Source: Rhizobium leucaenae USDA 9039 | GTDB lineage: Bacteria > Pseudomonadota > Alphaproteobacteria > Rhizobiales > Rhizobiaceae | Direction of reading: 5' to 3' | NCBI RefSeq assembly: GCF_000426285.1 | Contig: NZ_AUFB01000017.1 | Location: 54,456 to 118,455 of the forward strand | Length of the DNA stretch: 64,000 bases | Shown here: piece after piece, positions 28,916 to 37,223 of the stretch | Numbering within the stretch: the stretch's first letter is position 1 | Layout of the letters: every line of letters begins with the position of its first letter | Notes under the pieces: model-generated | Told to the model about the DNA's origin: nothing | The model's database searches: none | The model's input: only the letters and a program-made list of their open reading frames with translations | Translations under genes and position numbers: made by a program

Positions 28916-30574
28916 ATGACCCAACCGACCCGGACTGACGATACATTTGCCGAACTGAACCAGCCGAGCCTCTGGTCCGGCATCAACGCCTATCGTTCCG
29001 ATCCGTTGATCGTCGATTTGACGTCTGGCCTGCCGCGCTCGACACGTGAAGATCTGGAGCAGATGGGCCGTTATGTCACCTCGCATGAGGCGCAGGAATT
29101 GGCGCGCATGGCGAACCAGGGCGCGCCGCAACTGCGCACCCATGGCCCGCGGGGCGAACGGCTGGATGTGGTCGAGTTTCATCCGGCCTGGCATGCGCTC
29201 ATGCGCCGCTCCATGTCGTCAGGTCTGCATTCCTCAATCTGGGATCCGCAGGCAGATCCGGAGGCCAAAGGCCAGTCGCACAAGGTCCGTGCCGCGCGCT
29301 TCTATCTGACGGCGCAATTGGAATGCGGCCACCTCTGCCCGCTGACCATGACCAGCGCCGCGGTCGCGGCAATGATGGCATCGCCGGCCGTACAGAAGGA
29401 TTGGGCGCCGAAGATCCTTTCGCGCAAGTATGATTCGTCCAACAAGCCGGCCATGCAGAAGAGTGCCGTGACCATCGGCATGGGCATGACGGAAAAGCAG
29501 GGCGGCACGGATGTGCGCGCCAACAAGACGACCGCCGACAAGGTCAGCGATGGCATCTATCGGCTCTCGGGCCACAAATGGTTCATGTCGGCACCGATGA
29601 GCGATGCTTTCATCATGTTGGCGCAGACCAAGGACGGCATGGGCTGCTTCCTGGTGCCGCGGCTGCTCGAAGACGGCTCTGCCAACGGCCTGCAGTTCCA
29701 GCGGCTCAAGGACAAGCTCGGTAATCGCTCGAATGCGTCCTCCGAAGTGGAATTCAGCGATACATTCGGCTTCCTGCTCGGCGCGCCCGATGGCGGCATT
29801 CGCACTATTCTCGATATGGTAACGCTGACGCGCCTCGATTGCGCGCTGGCGTCCGCCGGCATCATGCGGGCTTCGCTCGCCGAAGCCGTGCACCATGCCC
29901 GTGGTCGCAGCGTGTTCGGCAAGATGCTGGTCCATCAGCCGATCATGACACGCGTGCTTGCCGACATGGCGCTCGATGTCGCTGCGGCGACTGCGCTCGC
30001 CTTTCGCCTTGCGGAAGCCTTCGACAGGGCCAGCAGCAGCAGCGAAGATGCCGCCTATGCCCGCGTCATGACGCCGGTCGCCAAATATTGGTGCTGCAAG
30101 ATCGCGCCCGCGCTGATCTACGAGGCGATGGAGTGCATCGGCGGCAGCGGCTATATCGAGGAGCGCCCGATCGCCCGGCATTACCGCGAGGCGCCGGTCA
30201 ATGCGATCTGGGAAGGTTCCGGTAACGTGATGGCGCTCGACGTGCTGCGCGTTCTGAACCGGGGTAGGGACCTGTTCGAAACCGTCTTCGCAGGTCTTGC
30301 CCGCGATCTCGGGCCGGCGGGCAAGAAGACCATCGACGTTCTGCGCGCCGCCATGGCGCTGTGCGAACAGGATGAAGGGGCAGCCCGCCTGCTGATCGAG
30401 CAGATGGCACTCGCCGCCGGCGCTGCCGAACTCTATCGCCTGGGCGCAGGCAAGATCGCCGATGCCTTCATCGAAACCCGCCTGGCGGGCGGCTGGCGTG
30501 CCACCTACGGCATGCTGGATGCCCGGTTCGATGCGAGCTACATCGTCGATCTGCTCTATCCGCCGGCGACTTGA
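28916..30574 (+). CDS. AidB-like acyl-CoA dehydrogenase
   Basis: FAD-dependent acyl-CoA dehydrogenase family protein of 552 residues. Features typical of the AidB branch are the long N-terminal region (QPSLWSGINAYRSDPL), the flavin-binding TIGMGMTEKQGGTDVRANKT block, FMSAPMSDAFIMLAQTK, and the C-terminal YEAMECIGGSGYIEERPIARHYR and PVNAIWEGSGNVMALDVLR motifs. E. coli AidB is induced by alkylation damage and binds DNA; whether this homologue does is unknown, and it may act in branched-chain acyl-CoA oxidation instead. I saw no SOS box in its upstream region. It is transcribed alone, divergent from pyrB. Confidence 0.88.
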   Translation: MTQPTRTDDTFAELNQPSLWSGINAYRSDPLIVDLTSGLPRSTREDLEQMGRYVTSHEAQELARMANQGAPQLRTHGPRGERLDVVEFHPAWHALMRRSMSSGLHSSIWDPQADPEAKGQSHKVRAARFYLTAQLECGHLCPLTMTSAAVAAMMASPAVQKDWAPKILSRKYDSSNKPAMQKSAVTIGMGMTEKQGGTDVRANKTTADKVSDGIYRLSGHKWFMSAPMSDAFIMLAQTKDGMGCFLVPRLLEDGSANGLQFQRLKDKLGNRSNASSEVEFSDTFGFLLGAPDGGIRTILDMVTLTRLDCALASAGIMRASLAEAVHHARGRSVFGKMLVHQPIMTRVLADMALDVAAATALAFRLAEAFDRASSSSEDAAYARVMTPVAKYWCCKIAPALIYEAMECIGGSGYIEERPIARHYREAPVNAIWEGSGNVMALDVLRVLNRGRDLFETVFAGLARDLGPAGKKTIDVLRAAMALCEQDEGAARLLIEQMALAAGAAELYRLGAGKIADAFIETRLAGGWRATYGMLDARFDASYIVDLLYPPAT

Positions 30575-30591
30575 ATTGCTTCGGCTCGGAT

Positions 30592-30990
30592 TTATGGAGT
30601 CCCTTGTAAACCGAGATGCTCGGACATCGGATCGAAATCCCGATCATCATGAAGAAGAACATGGCCTTCCTCGATGCAGAACGTGCCGATAATGACGTCT
30701 ATGGTTTTTCGTACAGTAATTCCACGCTCTCGCAGAAAACGATAATTGCGTGCCGCTTTGACTGCCAACGCATCATTCAGCATCGGCCGGACGGTAAATT
30801 GGCGAAGATTTCTTTCGATCAGAGCCGCATGCCGATCGCTTCGGGCACCCTGAAGAACTTCGAGAAGTATAATATCTCCAACCAAAATATCCGGAGGTCC
30901 TGCCGCCATCATATTTCGGAGGCGACGCACGGCTTCTGTCTCTGCGTCGCGCAAAAGAGAAATCCAAACAGAGCTATCGACGACGATCAC
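30592..30990 (-). CDS. vapC: VapC-type PIN-domain ribonuclease toxin
   Basis: A 132-residue PIN nuclease, the toxin of a type II toxin-antitoxin pair; such toxins cleave tRNA or rRNA. The four acidic positions are present: Asp5 (MIVVDSSVW), Glu44 (LLEVLQGA), Asp98 (TIDVIIGTFC) and Asp116/118 (HDDRDFD), so the enzyme should be active. Its ATG overlaps the antitoxin stop by 4 bases, the normal antitoxin-first order. It converges with the AidB-like gene, 17 bp away. Confidence 0.92.
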   Translation of the reverse strand: MIVVDSSVWISLLRDAETEAVRRLRNMMAAGPPDILVGDIILLEVLQGARSDRHAALIERNLRQFTVRPMLNDALAVKAARNYRFLRERGITVRKTIDVIIGTFCIEEGHVLLHDDRDFDPMSEHLGLQGTP

Positions 30991-31187
30991 TGTTGTCGAT
31001 CTCTGCGCATCTCTTCCAAGTCACCTTCCCATCCGAGCCCTGCAAGCTCTTCGAGCGCTCGTCTTTGGCGATACCAACGAACGACACTCCGCAGAGCTTC
31101 CTCAACGGTGGCTTTCTTTGTCGACTGTCCTGTTGCAGCCATTGCTTCTGCGATCAGCTCGTCGTCAATGTCTATATTTGTTCGCAT
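30987..31187 (-). CDS. vapB: VapB-type antitoxin
   Basis: A 66-residue antitoxin starting MRTNIDIDDELIAEAMAATG, a ribbon-helix-helix fold whose beta strand (RTNIDID) contacts operator DNA; the acidic, Trp-containing tail (LGWEGDLEEMRRDRQQ) would wrap around VapC. The ATG is preferred over an in-frame TTG two codons upstream. A 7-bp inverted repeat overlapping the promoter lies 12-39 bases upstream, fitting autoregulation by the VapBC complex. Confidence 0.92.
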   Translation of the reverse strand: MRTNIDIDDELIAEAMAATGQSTKKATVEEALRSVVRWYRQRRALEELAGLGWEGDLEEMRRDRQQ

Positions 31188-31198
31188 TTGCAATCTCG

Positions 31199-31244
31199 TG
31201 TGTATGTCAATAGAAAATTATACACATCGATCCCTGGAACGCAA
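31199..31244 (-). promoter_or_regulatory. Promoter and inverted-repeat operator of vapBC
   Basis: On the minus strand a TTGCGT -35 (31239-31244) and a perfect TATAAT -10 (31217-31222) are 16 bases apart. TGTGTAT (31199-31205) and ATACACA (31220-31226) form a perfect 7-bp inverted repeat whose right arm overlaps the -10, the expected position for a VapB operator. Confidence 0.7.
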
Positions 31245-31270
31245 ACGCGAAAGCACGTATTGGGGCCCCC

Positions 31271-31888
31271 ATGATCAATCTCCGCTCCGTCCAACCCGAT
31301 GACATCGATCAGCTCTATGTCATCTCCCTGGTTACCGGCGATGCCGGCAAGAACGCCACAGCGCTCCATCGCGATGGACGGATGATTGGGCATATTTACT
31401 CGGTGCCCTATGCGGTGCTCAGCCCGAAGACGGTCTTTGTCGCCGAAGATGGGGAGGGCGTCTGCGGCTATATTGCCGGCGTCTTCGACACCGTTACTTT
31501 CGAGGAAAGACTGGAGCGCGAGTGGTGGCCGGAGTTGCGTAAACGCTATGCGGAACCATCCGGTGATGCTTCGGCCTGGGATGCTGATCAGCAGAGAAGT
31601 TTCACGATCCATCATCCGAAGCGAGCGCCCGTCGCTCTCACCGATCCGTTCCCGGCGCACATTCATATGAATCTCCTGCCGCGCACGCAGGGGCAGGGCA
31701 TCGGCAGTGCGCTTCTCGAGCGATGGCTCTCGAATGCTCGCGCCCACGGCGTCAAAGGCGTGCATCTGGGAGCAAATGTGGGCAACCACAAGGGGATACG
31801 CTTCTGGTCATCGCGCGGATTTTCCCGGCTGGAGCTGCCGCTCGGGCTGACATCAGGAAACACCGTCTGGTTCGGCCAATCTCTCTAA
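31271..31888 (+). CDS. GNAT family N-acetyltransferase
   Basis: A 205-residue acetyltransferase of unknown substrate. An N-terminal INLRSVQPDDIDQLYVISL strand-helix unit is followed by FVAEDGEGVCGYIAGVFDT, the acetyl-CoA binding motif LPRTQGQGIGSALLERWL, and the C-terminal GIRFWSSRGFSRLELP. An insertion rich in Trp and charged residues lies between the first and second halves. It is divergent from vapBC, with the vapBC promoter in the 83-bp gap. Confidence 0.85.
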   Translation: MINLRSVQPDDIDQLYVISLVTGDAGKNATALHRDGRMIGHIYSVPYAVLSPKTVFVAEDGEGVCGYIAGVFDTVTFEERLEREWWPELRKRYAEPSGDASAWDADQQRSFTIHHPKRAPVALTDPFPAHIHMNLLPRTQGQGIGSALLERWLSNARAHGVKGVHLGANVGNHKGIRFWSSRGFSRLELPLGLTSGNTVWFGQSL

Positions 31889-31989
31889 TCTGTGGATTCC
31901 ACAGTTTTAAATCTATCGAAGCGCATTGCCTCGTTGCCGCACTTGTATGCGGCTTGCTATTCACCGGCTGGTGACAGGTTGGAGCCGAG

Positions 31990-32652
31990 ATGATGCCGAG
32001 CGCAAACGCCGTTCTGAGAAAACCAAAGGAAATACCGGCCGAGCCGGAAAAGCGGGTGCGCAATCGCGCTGCCACCGAGCAGGCGATCCTCGATGCCGCG
32101 AAACGGCTATTGGCGGAAGAGGGATTTCAGAATTTCGGCATCAACGCAGTCGCTCGCGGTGCCGGCTGCGACAAGCAATTGATCTATCGTTACTATGGTG
32201 GTCTCGACGGCCTCGTGGAGGCGATCGGCACCAATCTTGGAAGCTGGGTGCAGGATCGCATTCCAGACGATACCGGCGGCATGTTCCTGCTGACCTATGG
32301 CGACCTGATGGAACGGCTGGCCCTGCTTTTCCTCGATGCATTGCGCGCCGATCCGCTGATGCGTCGCATCGTCGCCTGGGAGGTATCCGAGAATACCGAG
32401 CAGGTGCGCCGGTTATCGGAGGCCCGCTCAAAGGCGCTTGCCGGCTGGATCGATCGCATGCGCGGCTCGCTGACGCCGTCGAAAGGAATCGATGCGGTCG
32501 CCGTGAACGCGATGATCTTTGCTGCCGTCCAGCATCTCGTTCTTTCGGCAGGCGTCAGCGGCCAATGCGCCGGTCTTGCTCTGAAAACGGCGAAGGACTG
32601 GGAGAAGGCCGCTACCGCGCTGAAGCGGATCGTCCGTGGCGTCTACGGCTGA
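31990..32652 (+). CDS. TetR family transcriptional regulator
   Basis: A 220-residue regulator. The N-terminal helix-turn-helix spans roughly residues 24-70 (ATEQAILDAAKRLLAEEGFQ, then GINAVARGAGCDKQLIYRYYG). The C-terminal ligand domain has no recognised class. GGAG lies 5 bases upstream of the ATG; a second ATG follows immediately. No obvious target gene is adjacent: the upstream GNAT gene is 101 bp away on the same strand and the downstream genes are small membrane proteins. Confidence 0.9.
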   Translation: MMPSANAVLRKPKEIPAEPEKRVRNRAATEQAILDAAKRLLAEEGFQNFGINAVARGAGCDKQLIYRYYGGLDGLVEAIGTNLGSWVQDRIPDDTGGMFLLTYGDLMERLALLFLDALRADPLMRRIVAWEVSENTEQVRRLSEARSKALAGWIDRMRGSLTPSKGIDAVAVNAMIFAAVQHLVLSAGVSGQCAGLALKTAKDWEKAATALKRIVRGVYG

Positions 32653-32748
32653 CATCGTCGCCATGCAGGAGATATCCACAGTCCCGCTTGGGCGTTAACC
32701 TTAACAATTGGTTTACGTTGCGCGGCAACGGTTAACTGGCCACTCTAT

Positions 32749-32955
32749 GTGGACCGATTGTTAACTATTAAGCGTGCAGCCATGGGGTCCAGACCCGGAA
32801 AAATAGTGCTTCTTGTCGCGGCGATAATGTTCTTCGCCGTGCTGGCACTAGATATAACGGTACCGGCTCTGGTGCTGAGCGCCATGGCATTGTCGAACTG
32901 GCTGGTCCTTTCGACTGAAGCGACGCAATACCAGCGTCGAAGGGGAACCGCATGA
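32749..32955 (+). CDS. Small hypothetical membrane protein
   Basis: A 68-residue product with one or two hydrophobic spans (KIVLLVAAIMFFAVLALDIT and VLSAMALSNWLVLS) and a basic C-terminus. I recognise no family. The GTG start used here is uncertain; an internal ATG (MGSRPGK) 33 bases later is a good alternative and would leave both spans. Its stop overlaps the next gene's start by 4 bases (ATGA), so the pair is translationally coupled. The upstream region has several TTAAC motifs. Confidence 0.6.
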   Translation: MDRLLTIKRAAMGSRPGKIVLLVAAIMFFAVLALDITVPALVLSAMALSNWLVLSTEATQYQRRRGTA

Positions 32956-33284
32956 AGTGGTTGCTGATATTCTGGGCCGCGCCCGTCTCGTTTCTGGGGG
33001 CTTGGTACTACCTGTCCTACTACGACATGAGTTTCGGTATCTTCATGTTGACGCGGCAAATGCACGATCTCGTTTTCCAGATCTACGGCAAGATCCTCGG
33101 CATCCCGCCGGAAACCATTCCGCCGCTGGTCGCCCGCGCCATCGCCTTCGACAGCCTGCTGGTCTTCGCCATCTTCGGCTTTCGCAAGCGTGCCGTCATT
33201 CTGGAGTGGTGGAGCCGCCGTCAAGTCTCGAGGTCAGGAAAGACCGGTCTGCCGAGCGCCGAAAGCCTGTCCAAAGCTCCCTGA
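32952..33284 (+). CDS. DUF6105-like small membrane protein
   Basis: A 110-residue protein with an N-terminal span (LLIFWAAPVSFLGAWYYLSYY), a conserved-looking middle (FMLTRQMHDLVFQIYGKILG) and a second span (FDSLLVFAIFGF) followed by a basic tail. It resembles a Rhizobiales family I recall as DUF6105; function unknown. It is coupled to the small membrane gene upstream. Its last 64 bases overlap the 3' end of ruvX on the other strand. Confidence 0.65.
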   Translation: MKWLLIFWAAPVSFLGAWYYLSYYDMSFGIFMLTRQMHDLVFQIYGKILGIPPETIPPLVARAIAFDSLLVFAIFGFRKRAVILEWWSRRQVSRSGKTGLPSAESLSKAP

Positions 33285-33715
33285 AGAATGAAGCTTGCGG
33301 CGGCCGAGTCGATACGCTCGGCACGTTTGGCGCGTGAAACGTCCATTTCCAGCAGCGCCCGTTCGGCGGCGACCGTTGAGAGCCGCTCATCCCAGAAGAC
33401 GAAGGGCAGGGTGGTCTTGTCGGCCATGCTGCGCACGAAGGCGCGCGTCGCCTGCACGCGAGGTCCTGCCGAACCGTCCATGTTCATCGGCAGACCGATG
33501 ACGAAGGCCGCGATCTTTTCCTTTTCGGCGAAGGCGAGCAGCACCTGCGCATCCTGGGTGAACTTCACGCGCTTGATCACCGGTCGCGGTGTCGCGAACC
33601 GCCGACCGAGATCGGACATGGCAAGCCCGATCGTCTTGGTGCCGAGATCGAGCCCGGCGACCGGCTGACCGGGCAGGAGCATCACGGCGAGGTCTTCGAT
33701 GGTCAGCGTCGTCAT
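33221..33715 (-). CDS. ruvX: Holliday junction resolvase-like protein RuvX (YqgF)
   Basis: RNase H-fold nuclease of the YqgF family, essential in many bacteria and linked to 16S rRNA maturation as well as Holliday junction resolution. The 164-residue protein has AGLDLGTKTIGLAMSD (first acidic residue), FVIGLPMNMDGSAGPR, FVFWDERLSTVAAERALL and RIDSAAASFILQGALD (last Asp), the complete motif set. The start is chosen from family length; the longer upstream frame lacks similarity. It is convergent with and overlaps the DUF6105-like gene. Confidence 0.95.
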   Translation of the reverse strand: MTTLTIEDLAVMLLPGQPVAGLDLGTKTIGLAMSDLGRRFATPRPVIKRVKFTQDAQVLLAFAEKEKIAAFVIGLPMNMDGSAGPRVQATRAFVRSMADKTTLPFVFWDERLSTVAAERALLEMDVSRAKRAERIDSAAASFILQGALDRLSALGRPVFPDLET

Positions 33716-33833
33716 CAGCTCTCGTCCCCCGTCAAAACAAATTGAAGTCCGCGCCGCTTTTCTTTGTGGCGGTTTCGGATATGTCCTAAGACACCAGTCC
33801 TGCATTAGAAATCAAGTATTAAGGAGAAAATCC

Positions 33834-34544
33834 ATGAAGATCACTTGGCTCGGCCATGCCGCCTTTCGCATCGAAACGGTCAGCGCCAAAATCCTTATCG
33901 ACCCTTTTCTAAACTATAATGCATCCTTCGGGGGTGCCGGGCTCAACATCAAGGATGCAGCCGCCGGCGTCACCCACATTCTCTTGACTCACGGCCATGG
34001 CGACCATGTTGGCGACACCGTTCAGATCGCCAAGGACACGGGCGCCGTCGTTCTTGCCAATGCCGATCTTGCCGCCTGGCTGGGCAGCAAGGGTGTCGAG
34101 AAGCTGGAAATGGGCAATACCGGCGGCACCGTCGGTCTCGGCGGCTTTTCGGCCACTTTCACGAATGCGCTGCACTCCTCCGCCCAACTCACCGAGGACG
34201 GTGTTTCGCATTCTCTCGGCAACGCGAACGGCCTGATGCTGCACTTCGACGATGAGCCGACGCTGTTTCACATGGGCGATACGGACATCTTCTCCGACAT
34301 GGGCCTGATCAACGAACTGCATCAGCCTGATATCGGAATCGTGCCGATCGGCGACCGCTTCACTATGGGCGGCGCCGTTGCCGCGCTCGCCTGCCAGCGC
34401 TTCTTCAATTTCAAGACCGCTATTCCCTGCCACTACGGCACTTTCCCGATCATCGACCAGACCCCGGAAAAGTTCATCGCCGGCCTGGAAGGCTCGAAGA
34501 CGGCGGTCGCGGCACCGAAGCCCGGCGAGAGCATCTCGGCGTAA
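33834..34544 (+). CDS. UPF0173-type metal-dependent hydrolase
   Basis: A 236-residue metallo-beta-lactamase fold protein starting MKITWLGHAAFRIET, with the metal site LTHGHGDHVGD, then HMGDTDIFSDM and PCHYGTFPIID near the C-terminus. These mark the UPF0173 (YtkL-like) family, whose substrate is unknown. AAGGAG lies 7 bases before the ATG. It is directly followed by gatC and gatA on the same strand, a conserved rhizobial arrangement. Confidence 0.93.
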   Translation: MKITWLGHAAFRIETVSAKILIDPFLNYNASFGGAGLNIKDAAAGVTHILLTHGHGDHVGDTVQIAKDTGAVVLANADLAAWLGSKGVEKLEMGNTGGTVGLGGFSATFTNALHSSAQLTEDGVSHSLGNANGLMLHFDDEPTLFHMGDTDIFSDMGLINELHQPDIGIVPIGDRFTMGGAVAALACQRFFNFKTAIPCHYGTFPIIDQTPEKFIAGLEGSKTAVAAPKPGESISA

Positions 34545-34631
34545 CGTTACCCGTTGCGTATAGCGGACATGGCCTTTATAGCGTGATGAAAATCCACTTG
34601 CTGGTGGATCATCAATTATCCGGAGAATGCC

Positions 34632-34919
34632 ATGTCCGTCGATCTCGCCACCGTCAAACGCGTCGCCCATCTTGCGCGTATCGCCGTCAATGAGGACGAA
34701 GCGCAGCGGATGATGGGTGAACTGAACGGCATCCTGGGCTTTGTCGAGCAGCTTTCCGAAGTGAATGTCGATGGTGTCGAGGCCATGACCTCCGTTACGC
34801 CCATGGCGATGAAGAAGCGGACGGATGGTGTCACCGATGGCAGCAAGGCCTCCGACATAGTCGCCAATGCGCCGATTACCGACCAGAATTTCTTCCTGGT
34901 TCCCAAAGTTGTTGAATAA
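34632..34919 (+). CDS. gatC: Asp-tRNA(Asn)/Glu-tRNA(Gln) amidotransferase subunit C
   Basis: A 95-residue stabilising subunit of the GatCAB amidotransferase, which converts Glu-tRNA-Gln and Asp-tRNA-Asn to the correct amide forms. MSVDLATVKRVAHLARI, LNGILGFVEQLSEVNVDGV and the closing FFLVPKVVE are the standard family segments. It has a CGGAGAA ribosome-binding site and is followed 57 bp later by gatA, while gatB lies 2.9 kb further on. Confidence 0.95.
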   Translation: MSVDLATVKRVAHLARIAVNEDEAQRMMGELNGILGFVEQLSEVNVDGVEAMTSVTPMAMKKRTDGVTDGSKASDIVANAPITDQNFFLVPKVVE

Positions 34920-34976
34920 CGGCCGCACGAGCCTCTTCCGACCCCATTGCTCTCATTAGACCTGAAGCGAAACAAG

Positions 34977-36458
34977 ATGACTGAACTGACCAGCCTGACC
35001 ATTGCCGAAGCTCGCGACAAGCTGCGCGCCAAGGACATCACTGCCACCGAACTGACCGAAGCCTATCTTTCGGCGATCGAGGCGGCCAATGCTCAGTTCA
35101 ATGCCTATGTGAAGGTGACGCCGCAAAAGGCGCTTGCAATGGCCAAGGTGTCGGACGCCCGCCTTGCGGAAGGCAAAGCCGGCGCGCTGGAGGGCATTCC
35201 GCTCGGGATCAAGGACCTCTTCGGCACGGAAGGCATTCATACCCAGGCCTGCAGCCACATCCTGGACGGTTTCGAGCCGCACTACGAATCGACCGTCACG
35301 CAGAACCTCTGGAACGACGGCGCCGTCATGCTGGGCAAGCTCAACATGGATGAGTTCGCCATGGGCTCCTCCAACGAGACCTCCTATTATGGTCCGGTGA
35401 TCAATCCCTGGCGTGCAACTGGTTCCAACCAGCAGCTCGTTCCCGGCGGCTCCTCTGGCGGTTCGGCCGCTGCCGTCGCCGCGCATCTCTGCGCCGGCGC
35501 CACGGCCACCGACACCGGCGGCTCTATCCGCCAGCCCGCTGCCTTCACCGGCACTGTCGGTATCAAGCCGACCTATGGCCGCTGCTCGCGCTGGGGCATT
35601 GTCGCCTTCGCCTCGTCGCTCGACCAGGCCGGTCCGATCGCCCGCGACGTGCGCGATGCCGCCATCCTGCTGAAGTCAATGGCAAGCGTCGACGCCAAGG
35701 ATACCACCTCGGTCGACCTGCCCGTGCCGGATTACGAAGCCTCGCTCGGCAAGTCGCTCAAGGGCATGAAGATCGGTATCCCGAACGAATACCGTGTCGA
35801 CGGCATGCCGGAAGAGATCGAGACTCTTTGGCAGCAGGGCATTGCCTGGCTGAAGGATGCAGGCGCCGAGATTGTCAACATCTCGTTGCCGCACACGAAA
35901 TATGCGCTGCCGGCCTATTACATCGTCGCGCCTGCCGAAGCCTCATCGAACCTCGCCCGTTACGACGGCGTGCGCTACGGCCTGCGCGTCGATGGCAAGG
36001 ATATCGTCGACATGTATGAAAAGACACGCGCTGCCGGCTTCGGCCAGGAAGTCAAGCGCCGCATCATGATCGGCACCTACGTGCTTTCCGCCGGCTATTA
36101 TGATGCCTATTACCTGCGCGCCCAGAAGGTTCGCACGCTGATCAAGCGCGACTTCGAACTCGCCTTCAACGCTGGCGTCGACGCCATCCTCACGCCCGCC
36201 ACACCGTCCTCGGCCTTCGGCATCGCCGACGAAAACCTCGCTTCCGATCCGGTCAAGATGTACCTCAACGACATCTTCACGGTGACGGTCAACATGGCCG
36301 GTCTCCCCGGCATTGCCGTCCCCGCCGGCCTCGACCCGAAGGGCCTGCCGCTCGGCCTGCAGCTCATCGGCAAGCCATTCGACGAGGAAACCCTGTTCAA
36401 GACCGCCCACGTCATCGAACAGGCCGCCGGCAAGTTCACGCCGGCGAAGTGGTGGTAA
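34977..36458 (+). CDS. gatA: Asp-tRNA(Asn)/Glu-tRNA(Gln) amidotransferase subunit A
   Basis: Glutamine-hydrolysing amidase of GatCAB, 493 residues. The Ser-cisSer-Lys triad is visible: Lys in IPLGIKDLFG, and the two Ser residues in PGGSSGGSAAAVAA and TDTGGSIRQPAAFTG. The substrate-binding GPIARDVRDAAILL and the C-terminal GLQLIGKPFDEETLF are typical. The start MTELTSL is chosen from family alignment; an in-frame upstream alternative adds ten unrelated residues. It is part of the gatCA operon and is followed by a large palindromic repeat. Confidence 0.97.
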   Translation: MTELTSLTIAEARDKLRAKDITATELTEAYLSAIEAANAQFNAYVKVTPQKALAMAKVSDARLAEGKAGALEGIPLGIKDLFGTEGIHTQACSHILDGFEPHYESTVTQNLWNDGAVMLGKLNMDEFAMGSSNETSYYGPVINPWRATGSNQQLVPGGSSGGSAAAVAAHLCAGATATDTGGSIRQPAAFTGTVGIKPTYGRCSRWGIVAFASSLDQAGPIARDVRDAAILLKSMASVDAKDTTSVDLPVPDYEASLGKSLKGMKIGIPNEYRVDGMPEEIETLWQQGIAWLKDAGAEIVNISLPHTKYALPAYYIVAPAEASSNLARYDGVRYGLRVDGKDIVDMYEKTRAAGFGQEVKRRIMIGTYVLSAGYYDAYYLRAQKVRTLIKRDFELAFNAGVDAILTPATPSSAFGIADENLASDPVKMYLNDIFTVTVNMAGLPGIAVPAGLDPKGLPLGLQLIGKPFDEETLFKTAHVIEQAAGKFTPAKWW

Positions 36459-36507
36459 GCAGCATATCCGGAAAGGTCGATAGCTGAGAACTGACGGGCC
36501 AGACCAC

Positions 36508-36668
36508 GTGGTTCGAGGCACCTGTCACCTTCGCTATCGCTTCGGCGCCAGAGCACCTCACCACGAGGTCCGGAGCGGCCGAACATCTGACGGCAAGCGA
36601 GGGGAGTAGCCCTCATGGTGAGGTGTGAAGCCCTTTGAGCGCAGCGAAAGGGCGGAGCCTCGAACCAC
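36508..36668. repeat. Nested palindromic intergenic repeat, family B copy 1
   Basis: Outer arms GTGGTTCGAGGC (36508-36519) and GCCTCGAACCAC (36657-36668) are perfect complements. Inside, CACCTCACCA (36554-36563) pairs with TGGTGAGGTG (36616-36625), and CCCTTT pairs with AAAGGG at 36631-36652. The element lies between gatA and the convergent yjhX gene and has no coding capacity. A similar element with TTCGAGG/CCTCGAA arms is at 48970-49121. Elements of this shape are dispersed in rhizobial genomes. Confidence 0.75.
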
Positions 36669-36686
36669 GAGGGCGGATGGTGCGGC

Positions 36687-36944
36687 CTATCTATTATCCA
36701 ACTGCGCCCTCACCAGCCGCAATCCCTGCTCTGTAATCCGATAAGGATGACCGCCGGAGGATTTGATTGCCCTCAGGCGCTTAAGTTTGCGGAAGAGATC
36801 GAGGCCGAAACCAGGATAGAGCCAGCCGTCGCGCGTGAAGCAACGGACCATCTCGATCTTCTTGTTTTCGGAGCGGTTGATTTCGATGCGCCCGCCCTGG
36901 GCGAGCAGATGCAGAATGCGCTGTTCGGCGCGGGAAATATCCAT
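36687..36944 (-). CDS. yjhX: YjhX-family protein
   Basis: An 85-residue protein starting MDISRAEQRILHLLAQGGRI and ending with YRITEQGLRLVRAQLDNR, matching the YjhX (UPF0386) family. E. coli YjhX has been described as the toxin of a YjhX/YjhQ pair, in which YjhQ is a GNAT acetyltransferase; a GNAT gene does begin 280 bp away here but on the opposite strand. The protein looks like a winged-helix DNA-binding fold, so a regulatory role is equally possible. Start chosen from family length. Confidence 0.8.
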   Translation of the reverse strand: MDISRAEQRILHLLAQGGRIEINRSENKKIEMVRCFTRDGWLYPGFGLDLFRKLKRLRAIKSSGGHPYRITEQGLRLVRAQLDNR

Positions 36945-37223
36945 AGTTTCAAGATCCGGAAAGCGCCGTAAGGCGCGACAAAACGATCCGACATTCCCTT
37001 GGGGAAGTCGGGGCTTCGTTTCGGGCCCAGCGCGCAAGAACGACTTGCGGGCGGGGCCTTTACCGGGTCTGAGAAAAGGTGGACATCAAGACTCCATTGA
37101 TGCCTAATATCTAAAGCAGGTTGTATTCGCGGTCAAGTTCACCCTTGTTAAACACCCGTTCGCATTTGGCGGCTGGAAAAAGCCCTTTTCCGGTGTTCTA
37201 CTGCTGAAAACGGCGGGGGCCCG

